64,000 bases of DNA from JAPYTK01 sp964401935. Lineage in GTDB: Bacteria; Myxococcota_A; Polyangia; Polyangiales; Polyangiaceae. The notes under the pieces are model-generated. The model saw nothing but the letters and a program-made list of their open reading frames with translations, did not search any database and was not told the origin of the DNA. Positions 33,651-42,662 of this stretch are shown piece after piece. The stretch covers positions 9,823 through 73,822 of the forward strand of contig CAYOAL010000035.1 in NCBI GenBank assembly GCA_964401935.1, given 5' to 3'. Both the position numbers and the translations under genes were made by a program. How positions within the stretch are numbered: position 1 is the first letter of the stretch; each line of letters begins with the position of its first letter.

Positions 33651-35354
33651 TCAGTCGGGCGCGAAGGCGAGCAGCAGCGCGTGGCCCTCCCCTTGGCCCA
33701 CGCCCAGGCGTGCGACGGCGGTCTGAGGCTCGTCGCCGCCGCAGATGCGCTGGCCGGTGACCACCTGTCCACGGCTCACTCGCGCGGGCTGCCCCGCGAG
33801 CTCGAGCGAGAGGGTGAGGCCCGAGGGCCCCTCCCCCAGCGCCGCCACGACGTCGGAGCACTTGCGCGGCGCGAGCACGAACCTCTCCGTCACCTGCTTC
33901 GCGGTCGAGATCCGCACCGAACGAGCGGCGCCGGCGTGCTGGACGTCGATGGGCCCGACCGCCGCCTCGAGACGGTTCAACAGCCGCGACGCCGCCACCG
34001 GTTGTTGGAGCAGCGCCGCGGCTGGCTTGGGCTCGAGACGCGCCTCCACCGCGAACGGCCCCCCGAGCGCAGTCACCGCCACCTCGAGCCGCGCCCGACG
34101 AGCAGGACCACAAGTGAACAGGGGCGCGCGCTCGTGGCCCTCGCCGCGCCCGAGCATCTTCCCGTCGTCGGCCCAGAGCTCGGCGACGACGCCCCCGAGC
34201 GGGCTCCCCCCGAGAACATCGAGCCGAGTGCACCCGAGAGCGATCTCCACCGCTTCGGCGTGAGGCGCGCCAGGCGCGGCCTGCCCCTCGAACAGCACCT
34301 CGGCCGGCGACAGTCGCAGCGGCGCGGTGCGCTGCACGTGCCGTCCCCGTGCTTCGTCGAGGGGAACGCCCGACGACGCCGCCGACACCCAGGTCTTGTG
34401 GGCGATCTCTGCCATCGCTCCGGGCTCCGAGCGCCCGATGATCACCGCAGCCAGCCCCGAGGACACGCGGGGTCGCAGCATGAGGGTGACCACCTCCGGC
34501 TCACGCGAGCACAAGACGAAGCCGCGCTCTCGCCCCGGCGCGTTGGTCCGCGCGACGGAGCGCCCACGTGCGTCGACCACCTCCGCGTCGAGGCCCTGGA
34601 TCTCGTCGCTCGGCACCACGAGGATGTCGACGCACCGCTGGCGCTCCACCTCGACGGTGACCGACGTGTGTGCCTCGGGGCTCAACGGGACCGCGACCCG
34701 GCGCACATCCTCCCAGCGGGAGCCGAGCGACACGCGCCGCTCGCGGATCGTGCGCTCGAGGCCCGGCCACTCTGCGAGCTTGCCCGTGTCTTGTCCGGGG
34801 CGCCCTCGCACCTCCACGGCCTTCGCCACCGCGTCGGCTGCGGTGGCCGGCACCCGCATCACCCCGAGCGCCACCACCCCCTCTCCGCCGACGCTGCGCG
34901 CCACCACGTACACGCGCCGCGGGTGAGGAGGGCACACGAGGACCGCCGCCCGCGCGTCGGGGGCCTCGTCCGACGCGAGGCGATCGCCGCCGTCGGTGTA
35001 CACGAACAGATCGATGTCGCCGACGCCCGTCCCTCCACGCGCAACGACGAGGAGGCAGTCTTTCGGGGGCACCTCGACGAAGCTCCCGAGCTGCTCCCCC
35101 TCGGAGAGGACGCGGGCGCCGATCGCCTTGAGCGCCCCCGCGCCCACCTCGCGCGCGCGCTCCCCGAGGGCACCGAGGAGCTTGTTGGCGTCGAGCTCTC
35201 CCGGCACCACCCGAACGTCTTCCGGCTGCGGGCTGGGCCGGTGGCTCGCCGGGCAACCGACGAGGCACCCGGCGAGCGCGACGAGCGCACCCCGAGACCA
35301 GCGCCGAGTGCGTTCGCCGGGTGTCCGCCCCGGCGCCTCGGAGCGCTCAGCCAC
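33651..35354 (-). CDS. Large lipoprotein of unknown function, end of the CysO/JAMM operon
   Basis: 567 residues from the GTG at 35354, which overlaps the upstream stop by eight bases (GTGGCTGA). This start gives a signal peptide with lipobox LVGC (GALVALAGCLVGC). The mature part contains repeated beta-rich segments with single cysteines at regular distances (KDCLLVVARGG, VLVCPPHPRRVYVVAR, RCVDILVVPSD, FVLCSREPEVVTLML, LFTCGPARRARLEVAV, KCSDVVAALG, RICGGDEPQ). This looks like four or more related beta-sandwich-like modules. No catalytic motif. The short overlaps place it in the same operon as the JAMM and E1-like genes. Confidence 0.75.
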   Translation of the reverse strand: MAERSEAPGRTPGERTRRWSRGALVALAGCLVGCPASHRPSPQPEDVRVVPGELDANKLLGALGERAREVGAGALKAIGARVLSEGEQLGSFVEVPPKDCLLVVARGGTGVGDIDLFVYTDGGDRLASDEAPDARAAVLVCPPHPRRVYVVARSVGGEGVVALGVMRVPATAADAVAKAVEVRGRPGQDTGKLAEWPGLERTIRERRVSLGSRWEDVRRVAVPLSPEAHTSVTVEVERQRCVDILVVPSDEIQGLDAEVVDARGRSVARTNAPGRERGFVLCSREPEVVTLMLRPRVSSGLAAVIIGRSEPGAMAEIAHKTWVSAASSGVPLDEARGRHVQRTAPLRLSPAEVLFEGQAAPGAPHAEAVEIALGCTRLDVLGGSPLGGVVAELWADDGKMLGRGEGHERAPLFTCGPARRARLEVAVTALGGPFAVEARLEPKPAAALLQQPVAASRLLNRLEAAVGPIDVQHAGAARSVRISTAKQVTERFVLAPRKCSDVVAALGEGPSGLTLSLELAGQPARVSRGQVVTGQRICGGDEPQTAVARLGVGQGEGHALLLAFAPD

Positions 35355-36582
35355 CGGTAACTCCCACGCGCCAGAGACTGGCCACCCACCAGGCATCGCG
35401 CGAGCGCACGTCGACCACGAGGAGGGCACGGTCGTCCGTGGGTCCGGCGCAGAACGTGATGCCCGCGCTCCTCACCGCATCGCTGGCGTCGTCGAACACC
35501 TGCCGATGCCCGAGCACTGCGGTCAGCCGCCCCGCGCTCGCCGTCCCTCGAGCGATGGCCACCGCCGCGAGATAGCAAGCGCCCGGCTCCACCGCGATCG
35601 GGAGCACGGTGCTCCCCGCCGCCCCCAGCCACTGGAACACGGGCGCAGCGCTCGGCTGGGGCACACGCCGCCGAAACAAGGCCCAGCTGAGGCCGGCCTG
35701 CACTTCGGGGCCCCACGTCGCGGGCACGCCCGCGGGCACTCCCCACGACGCGTGGACGAGGGTGACCTTCGCCTTGGCCGGAGCACCCACGAAGCGGATC
35801 TCGACCCGCTCGGTCTCGCCGAGGCAGAACGCGAGGCGCGCGTCGGGGGCGTGCGAGCGATCGCGCTGCAACAAGAGCCCGCTGTCGTGCCGCCGCGCGT
35901 CGGCGTCGAGATCGCCCTCGCGCGCGTCGGCGATGACGTGGATTCGGTGGCAGCCGGCGCCGATCGACAGCACGGTCGCCCCCACGCCCGTCTCGCTCGC
36001 CGCGAGCGTCAGCGGCACGATGGTGGTGGCGCCGTCGACGACGGCGCTCCGCCGAGCACGCGCCACGCGCGCGCTCTGGGGGGCGAGGGGCAGCGCCCCC
36101 GGGCTCGCGTCATCGGCGCCCACCGGTCCGACCGCTCGCTCCGCGAGCCACACCTCGGGCGGAGGGAGGGCGCCCGCGTGGGTGGCCACGATCACCTCGA
36201 TGGCGCCGCGCCCCTGCGCGATCTCGAGCTCCACCCGCCGGGCAGAGGGCGCGACGGTGAGCACCCCACCACCACAGTCGGTGAGCACCGCCACGCCCGC
36301 GCGGCTCGCGAGCGGCTCGACGCTGCCCGCCCCCGCGAGGGTGAAGCGCACATGCCGCTCCGCGACCGCGGCGATGCTCAGGCATCGGCGCGCGGGGGTG
36401 CGGTCGTCCGGGTAACGCACGTCGCGCGACTCTCCGTCGTGAAGGAACACGGTCGTCAGGCGCGCGGCGGTGGCCGTCTGACGCGACCAACCTTGGATCA
36501 AGAGCTCCGCGTCCGCCATCAAGTCTGCACGCGCGGAGGCCGCCATCGACAACACGAACAAGGCGACCGCGAGGCGCAGCAT
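35347..36582 (-). CDS. Secreted protein of unknown function, coupled to the JAMM gene
   Basis: 411 residues. The ATG at 36582 overlaps the JAMM stop (TGATG). Signal peptide (LRLAVALFVLSMAASARA). The mature part has single cysteines in beta-rich segments (ARRCLSIAAVAERHVRFTL, LTDCGGGVLTV, GAGCHRIHVIAD, LAFCLGETERVEIRF, PGACYLAAVAIA, ITFCAGPTDDRALLVVDVRS). The pattern is like that of the downstream lipoprotein, so the two are probably distant paralogues. No known family recognised. Confidence 0.75.
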   Translation of the reverse strand: MLRLAVALFVLSMAASARADLMADAELLIQGWSRQTATAARLTTVFLHDGESRDVRYPDDRTPARRCLSIAAVAERHVRFTLAGAGSVEPLASRAGVAVLTDCGGGVLTVAPSARRVELEIAQGRGAIEVIVATHAGALPPPEVWLAERAVGPVGADDASPGALPLAPQSARVARARRSAVVDGATTIVPLTLAASETGVGATVLSIGAGCHRIHVIADAREGDLDADARRHDSGLLLQRDRSHAPDARLAFCLGETERVEIRFVGAPAKAKVTLVHASWGVPAGVPATWGPEVQAGLSWALFRRRVPQPSAAPVFQWLGAAGSTVLPIAVEPGACYLAAVAIARGTASAGRLTAVLGHRQVFDDASDAVRSAGITFCAGPTDDRALLVVDVRSRDAWWVASLWRVGVTGG

Positions 36583-37118
36583 CAATCCACGATGATGAGC
36601 TCGCTCTGGGCGAAATCGCTTCCATCCCAGACGAACAGCTTATGGTCGTCGACGCCGTCGGCCCGCACGCTCGTCACGAGGAAGGCGAGGGGCCAGGCCG
36701 GACCCGCTCCCAGTCGGATGGCGCCACCTTCGGAGGCTGGGGGCTCGCCCATGCTCATCACTGCACGATCGGTGTCGCTGAAGTAGGCGCCGGCGTCGAG
36801 GTGTGAGTGATACAGCACCTTCACCGGTCGGCCCTCGGCGCGTCCCTCCTCGATGGCCCGCTCGAACTTGCGCTCGTTGAACGCGAAGAACGTGGCCGCG
36901 GTGCGAAAGTAGGTCTCGGGATCGACTTGATGGAGCTTGTTCGCGACGTTCTCCATCCTCACCGCCTCGTCGCACAAGAGCGGGTCCTCGGCGGGCCCAC
37001 GCAGATAGCCGCACGCCTCCTCGCCAGCCGCATAGCCGCGGCGCGCGTCGTCCTCGACGGCGGTGAGCACGCTCCGTTGGATGCGGAGCCCGCCAGCGAC
37101 CCACCCTGGGTCGCTCAT
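36582..37118 (-). CDS. JAMM/MPN metallopeptidase (Mec+-like)
   Basis: 178 residues. The metal site is complete: glutamate in EEACGYL (E33/E34), then H104-S-H106, seven residues, S114, two residues, D117 (YHSHLDAGAYFSDTD). This is the JAMM motif of zinc isopeptidases. In Mycobacterium tuberculosis the JAMM protein Mec+ releases cysteine from the ubiquitin-fold carrier CysO. Here the peptidase is encoded two genes downstream of a CysO-like protein, so the same job is likely. The ATG overlaps the stop of the small E1-fragment gene (ATGA). Confidence 0.9.
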   Translation of the reverse strand: MSDPGWVAGGLRIQRSVLTAVEDDARRGYAAGEEACGYLRGPAEDPLLCDEAVRMENVANKLHQVDPETYFRTAATFFAFNERKFERAIEEGRAEGRPVKVLYHSHLDAGAYFSDTDRAVMSMGEPPASEGGAIRLGAGPAWPLAFLVTSVRADGVDDHKLFVWDGSDFAQSELIIVD

Positions 37119-37411
37119 CGGGCGCTCGCCTCGAGGATGCGCCGTAGCTCGGCGAGGGCCGCCCGTGCTCCAGCGAGCACCGAGCGCGCAGCCGGCTCGG
37201 CCACGATCGACTCCGGCGCCAAGCTCGCCTCGTCCACCAGGCCAGGGACGAGGCTGCCCACGCCGGCACGCCCCGCGTAGAGCTCGGCCACCTCGTGCCC
37301 CGCCACCCGCGCCGCGCCCGAGAGCAGCGCCCGCTGGCCCCTCGCGCCCACCGCGTCGAGCATGATCTGCCGAACGAAGCGCGCCGACTGCGCCGGCGTG
37401 AGGTCAGCCAC
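37115..37411 (-). CDS. Small protein resembling the N-terminal arm of MoeB/ThiF E1 enzymes
   Basis: 98 residues from the GTG at 37411, which overlaps the cysO stop by eight bases (GTGGCTGA). The beginning, MADLTPAQSARFVRQIML, matches the N-terminus of E. coli MoeB (MAELSDQEMLRYNRQIIL) residue for residue in register, including R14, the residue known to reach the ATP site of the other MoeB subunit. GARGQRALL and YAGRAGVGSL also align, but the Gly-rich nucleotide loop is missing and the rest is helical. I infer a truncated, noncatalytic E1 homologue that supplies the arginine arm. A start at 37447 is possible but adds only a low-complexity tail. Confidence 0.7.
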   Translation of the reverse strand: MADLTPAQSARFVRQIMLDAVGARGQRALLSGAARVAGHEVAELYAGRAGVGSLVPGLVDEASLAPESIVAEPAARSVLAGARAALAELRRILEASAR

Positions 37412-37676
37412 CGGCGATCGCTGGGATGATGGAGATCTCGTCGCCATCCTTCACCGCCGTGTCGATGCCATCCATGAAGCGGATGTCCTCGTCGCCCACG
37501 AAGATGTTCACGAAGCGGCGCACGCCCTTGTCGTCCACCAGCTTCTCCTTGATGCCAGGGTGCTGCCTCTCGAGATTGTCGATGACGTCCTTGATGGTCG
37601 CGCCTTCGGCGTCGACGACGTCTTTGCCGTCGGTGTGGTTTCGAAGCGGGGTGGGGATTCGGACGGTCGCTGACAT
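37404..37676 (-). CDS. cysO: CysO-like ubiquitin-fold sulfur carrier protein
   Basis: 90 residues ending in the double glycine of sulfur carriers (IIPAIAGG). The sequence follows M. tuberculosis CysO closely: VRIPTPLRNHT, HPGIKEKLVDD, RRFVNIFVGDEDIRF, DGDEISIIPAIAGG. Carriers of this type are adenylated by an E1-like enzyme and loaded as C-terminal thiocarboxylate. The ATG at 37676 has AAGGAG five bases upstream, preferred over a GTG two codons earlier. It lies between the E1-like gene and the small E1-fragment gene. CysM, the usual cysteine synthase partner, is not in the window. Confidence 0.9.
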   Translation of the reverse strand: MSATVRIPTPLRNHTDGKDVVDAEGATIKDVIDNLERQHPGIKEKLVDDKGVRRFVNIFVGDEDIRFMDGIDTAVKDGDEISIIPAIAGG

Positions 37677-37752
37677 GTTCACTCCTTGCGCGTGAGTCGA
37701 CGGGCAGAGGCCGATCGCTCAAGCTGATGGGTGGCAGGAGGTGCGTGTTCTC

Positions 37753-38472
37753 TCACGAGACCAAGGGATCGCAACTGCCCCCCATATATCTGGTCGGTTC
37801 GATGCTGCCAATGGTAGCGCCTTCCCCGCACAGAGGGCAGTCGCGGCGCGCTCCCACCTTCACTTGCCGCAGGCGATCGGCCTGGCCGTCGAAGGTGACC
37901 ACATGCCCCACCGCGGTTGGATCCCCGGCCACGATGCGCAGCGCCCGATCGGCGGCGACGGCGCCGGCGATCCCGCAGAGCGGCCCCATCACCCCCGCGG
38001 TCGCGCAGTCGATCACCGGCCCTTGGGGGAGGTCTTCGAACAGACAGCGGTAACAGGGCGCGCCGGCGGGAGCGACCGCCATCACCGTGGCGTGCCAGCG
38101 CACCGCCGCGGCATGCACGATGGGTATCCCCTCGAGATGGGCAGCGTCGGCGAGCAGGAAGCGGGTCGCGAAGTTGTCGGTCGCGTCGATCACGACCGTG
38201 GCCCCCCGGATCAACGCGCGCGCGGTCGCCGGCACCGCGCGGCCCCGCACCGGGGTGAGCTTCACCGCGGGGTGACGGCGGCCGAGCCCACGGACGAACG
38301 CGTCGAGCTTGTCGGTCCCCACGTCCTCGTCCTCGAACAGGATCTGGCGATGGAGGTTGCTCACCTCCACCACGTCATCGTCGATCACCTCGAGCGCCTG
38401 CACGCCCGCGCGAGCGAGAGCCAGGGCGACCGGCGCCCCGATCCCCCCCGCCCCGATCATCGTGATCCGCAT
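37753..38472 (-). CDS. ThiF/MoeB/HesA-type E1-like adenylyltransferase lacking the N-terminal arm
   Basis: 239 residues from the ATG at 38472. It begins directly at the nucleotide loop (MRITMIGAGGIGAP). The core is intact: DDDVVEVSNLHRQILF, the Lys in DVGTDKLDAF, VVIDATDNFATRF, and the zinc cysteine pairs CYRC and CPLC. CATAGVMGPLCGIAG corresponds to the conserved segment near the catalytic cysteine of the family. The usual first 25-30 residues with RYxRQ are missing, and the upstream frame (to 38535) does not supply them. No rhodanese domain. It should adenylate the CysO-like protein encoded 76 bases downstream. Divergent from the acyl-CoA dehydrogenase, 41 bases apart. Confidence 0.9.
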   Translation of the reverse strand: MRITMIGAGGIGAPVALALARAGVQALEVIDDDVVEVSNLHRQILFEDEDVGTDKLDAFVRGLGRRHPAVKLTPVRGRAVPATARALIRGATVVIDATDNFATRFLLADAAHLEGIPIVHAAAVRWHATVMAVAPAGAPCYRCLFEDLPQGPVIDCATAGVMGPLCGIAGAVAADRALRIVAGDPTAVGHVVTFDGQADRLRQVKVGARRDCPLCGEGATIGSIEPTRYMGGSCDPLVS

Positions 38473-38513
38473 CGGAGACGCGTAACCCAGACCGTGATGC
38501 GCTAGAAGCACGT

Positions 38514-40199
<1,686 letters not shown>

Positions 40200-40227
40200 C
40201 CGAGACGACACGATCGCCCCCCGCAGC

Positions 40228-40249
40228 GCGAAGGGGGAGGCCCCCTCGC
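40228..40249. terminator. Hairpin after the acyl-CoA dehydrogenase gene, possible terminator
   Basis: GCG-A-AGGGGG pairs with CCCCCT-CGC around a three-base loop. It lies 29 bases after the stop codon of the plus-strand gene and before the convergent lipoprotein gene. No T-run. Confidence 0.4.
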
Positions 40250-40338
40250 CTACGCGGCGCTGCGTCGCCCCGATGTGCTGCGTCGCTGCGTGGCCCACAA
40301 CGCCCGGGCCAACCGCGCGGTCCGCGGCGCCGCAGTCC

Positions 40339-40938
40339 TCAGAAGCAGGTCTGGTCGGTGGTATCGCAGAAGTTGCTCGCGCACTCGGTGTCCGACGTGC
40401 ATGGCTCGCCGGACGCGAGCTTGCACTCGCCCGAGCCGTCACACACCATCGTGCCCTCGCACGTCCCCGGATCCTCTGCGCCGTTCTGCACCGCCACGCA
40501 GCTCCCCGTCGTGCAGGTCATGCACGTCGCGCTGCAGTCCTCGCTGCAACACACGCCGTCGTCGCAGAAGCCCCCCTCGCAGTCGTCCGGCGACTCGCAC
40601 ATCCGACCGTTGCCGCAGAGCTCCAGGCACGTGCCGCCGCCGCCACAGTCGACGTCCGTCTCGTTCCCGTCCTGCTCCCCGTTGTCGCAGCTGAGCGGGT
40701 TGCCGCAGTTGTCGAGCACCTGACCGCAGGTGGCCCCGATCGACTCGCAGTTCACGAGCGGCGCACACCCCCCGCCGAACGGGTTTCCCCCGGTAGACGA
40801 CTCCGGGAACGGTGGCTCGTCCCCCCCCGGCCCAGGCCCGCTCACGGTGATCCCTCCCTCACCACCAGAGCAAGCGAAGCCCGCGACCGCGAGCCACAGC
40901 CCGAGACCATGAGCGAATCGATTCTTGTCGCGCGGCAT
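40339..40938 (-). CDS. Cysteine-rich lipoprotein
   Basis: 199 residues. Lipobox GFAC (LGLWLAVAGFAC) followed by a Gly/Pro linker. The mature part is dense in cysteines (20 or more) arranged in EGF/TB-like short loops: CGQVLDNCGNPLSCDNGEQDG, VDCGGGGTCLELCGNG, CESPDDCEGGFCDDGVCC, CSATCMTCTTGSC, CEGTMVCDGSGECK, CTSDTECASNFCDTTDQTC. Such repeats are known from myxobacterial surface proteins and probably form a disulfide-locked rod. Last gene of a run with the next two on the minus strand. Confidence 0.8.
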   Translation of the reverse strand: MPRDKNRFAHGLGLWLAVAGFACSGGEGGITVSGPGPGGDEPPFPESSTGGNPFGGGCAPLVNCESIGATCGQVLDNCGNPLSCDNGEQDGNETDVDCGGGGTCLELCGNGRMCESPDDCEGGFCDDGVCCSEDCSATCMTCTTGSCVAVQNGAEDPGTCEGTMVCDGSGECKLASGEPCTSDTECASNFCDTTDQTCF

Positions 40939-40944
40939 GAGTCT

Positions 40945-41379
40945 TCAGTCCTCCTGGCAGTCTTGGAGCGCGTCGGGACACGCCACGGTGAGGCAGGCCG
41001 CGCAGGCGCCGTCGAGCGCGGCCCCGGTGCAGACGCTGGTGTTGCAGTCGCCGTTGCAGTCGCCCGAGCAGGCGCAGGCACCGAGGGCGCCGATGGCGGC
41101 CTCCGAGCCAGGGCACACACCGGCGTTGAACTGCCCCGACAACAGGTCGCTGCAAGTGGTGCACGCTCCCGTCCCCGTGCTCGCCTCCGCCGAGGAGCTC
41201 ACGGTCTCGCCGCTCGTTGCCAGAAAGCCGAACGGGTTCTCCCCGCGTTCGATCCCCTCGCCCGGCTCGGTGGGTCCCGGACCGGGCCCCGCGATGGTGC
41301 CGCCGTCCGAGCCTCCCGAGCACGCGACCACGACGAGCGCGCCCGCGAACAACACCCCTTCCCAACTTGCACCGCTCAT
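40945..41379 (-). CDS. Cysteine-containing lipoprotein
   Basis: 144 residues from the ATG at 41379. Lipobox VVAC (GALVVVACSGG). A Gly/Pro linker (TIAGPGPGPTEPGEG) is followed by a small Cys-rich domain: GACTTCSDLL, VCPGSEAAIGALGACACSGDCNGDCNTSVC, CAACLTVACPDALQDC. Its ending (VACPDALQDCQED) resembles small myxobacterial Cys-rich lipoproteins. It is four bases from the preceding barrel gene and six from the next lipoprotein, so a cotranscribed unit is likely. Confidence 0.78.
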   Translation of the reverse strand: MSGASWEGVLFAGALVVVACSGGSDGGTIAGPGPGPTEPGEGIERGENPFGFLATSGETVSSSAEASTGTGACTTCSDLLSGQFNAGVCPGSEAAIGALGACACSGDCNGDCNTSVCTGAALDGACAACLTVACPDALQDCQED

Positions 41380-41383
41380 GTGG

Positions 41384-42292
41384 CTAGAAATAGTAGCGCG
41401 CACGTACGTGTTGCGTGAACAGATCCCAAGGCGACTGGTATTCGCCGGTGGTGAACAAGAGGTTGTCCTGTTGGGCCCGCGCATCCCCCACCGAGGCCTG
41501 CGTGGCCTGGTGCGTCATGAACAAGCCCACCGAGCCCTCGAGCGCGAGCTCGGGGATCCCAATGAACCCCCACTGAACCTCCCCACCGATACGCGCCCCC
41601 ACGTCGATGCGGAACCCCATCAGATCGGCAGGGGGCGGCGGGTTCGGCTGCGGATCCGGCTTCACCGTGCTCGAGGCATAGCCGAAGTTGAGCTCAGGCC
41701 CCACCTGGAGGCTCACGTGGCGCCCTGCGACCAACGAGATGGGCACCCCCGCATGAATCATGAACGACGTGATGGTCGCCTTGTCGGCGGAGGATGTCGT
41801 CGTCTGGACGTTGCCGCTCGACACCATCACCCCGGCCGCGATGTCGAGTCCCACGAGCTCGGAGAACCAATACCGGATGCCGATGGCGGGGGCCTGCACG
41901 AACGTGGGCTCACCGGGGATGACGACGGCGTCGCTGTCGGTACCGCCCGGTGAGCCCGTCGCGATCGGCACGTTCGAGATGCCGAACCACCCCACGCCAA
42001 ACTTGCCGACCACGCTCGCGTGATCGGTCTGCTCCTCCTTGGGCTCCGCCTCGGGCTCGGGCGCCGCTGGCGGCGGCGGAGGTGGTGGGGGTGGCGGCGG
42101 CGGTGGCGGCGGCGGCGGCTCCGGCGGCGGAGGCGGCGGCTCCGGCTCTGCCTCTGGCTCTGGCTCTGGCTGCTCCTTCTTCGGCTCGGGCCTGGTGGGA
42201 GGCCACTGTGCCGCGGCCGGAAGAGCGATGAACAGGGGTGTCGTGCCCACCGCGATCAGCGCGCACGTCACCACACGTTGGGTGAGTTTCAT
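41384..42292 (-). CDS. Outer-membrane beta-barrel protein with polyproline linker
   Basis: 302 residues from the ATG at 42292. Signal peptide (VVTCALIAVGTTPLFIALPAAA). Then an acidic Glu/Pro stretch and a very long proline run (about residues 48-80). The C-terminal 200 residues alternate hydrophobic and polar residues and end in RARYYF, the aromatic last residue of outer-membrane barrels. The proline run probably crosses the periplasm or wall. It looks like a small porin-like barrel of unknown cargo. A -24/-12-like element fills the short gap to the upstream gene. Confidence 0.8.
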   Translation of the reverse strand: MKLTQRVVTCALIAVGTTPLFIALPAAAQWPPTRPEPKKEQPEPEPEAEPEPPPPPPEPPPPPPPPPPPPPPPPPAAPEPEAEPKEEQTDHASVVGKFGVGWFGISNVPIATGSPGGTDSDAVVIPGEPTFVQAPAIGIRYWFSELVGLDIAAGVMVSSGNVQTTTSSADKATITSFMIHAGVPISLVAGRHVSLQVGPELNFGYASSTVKPDPQPNPPPPADLMGFRIDVGARIGGEVQWGFIGIPELALEGSVGLFMTHQATQASVGDARAQQDNLLFTTGEYQSPWDLFTQHVRARYYF

Positions 42293-42306
42293 CCAAACAC
42301 CTCGCA

Positions 42307-42321
42307 GCGCACGGAGCGCCA
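42307..42321 (-). promoter_or_regulatory. Candidate sigma-54 (-24/-12) promoter
   Basis: Minus strand: TGGCGCT-CCGT-GCGC. GG and GC are at the right distance; the -12 half is GCGC rather than TTGC. The final C is 15 bases before the ATG at 42292, the same distance as at 10337 and 12222. The element lies wholly within the 35-base gap between genes. Confidence 0.35.
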
Positions 42322-42327
42322 AACTGA

Positions 42328-42636
42328 CTATTCGACCGGCACGCAATCGCTGAGGCATCGCGCGAACGACGGATCGCCCGACTCCAACACCTCCGTGCAA
42401 CTGTGATCATTGACGCACTCGGCGCGGCACTTCCTCACGTCCTTGCACTCGCCGATCGTGCTCTCGAGCACGAAGTCGGAGAACTCGCACTCGGACACGA
42501 GCTTGTCCGCCGCCTCCTCGCAGGCGTCTCGTGGTCCGCAGCTCACCATCCCAAAGAGGACAGCAAGAGAAGCGAGGACGATTGCAGCCAGCGTGTGGGG
42601 ACGCACACTCGTTGGGGACGTCGGTTGCGGCGTCAT
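42328..42636 (-). CDS. Small cysteine-containing lipoprotein
   Basis: 102 residues. A signal peptide with lipobox MVSC (AIVLASLAVLFGMVSC). The mature part is short and acidic with paired cysteines (DACEEAADKLVSECEF, GECKDVRKCRAECVNDHSC, FARCLSDCVPVE), spaced like a two-helix disulfide hairpin of the CX9C type. Head-to-head with the Gly-rich lipoprotein on the other strand. Function unknown. Confidence 0.75.
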   Translation of the reverse strand: MTPQPTSPTSVRPHTLAAIVLASLAVLFGMVSCGPRDACEEAADKLVSECEFSDFVLESTIGECKDVRKCRAECVNDHSCTEVLESGDPSFARCLSDCVPVE

Positions 42637-42662
42637 CGGTTAGAATGGTAGGCAGAACCCCG

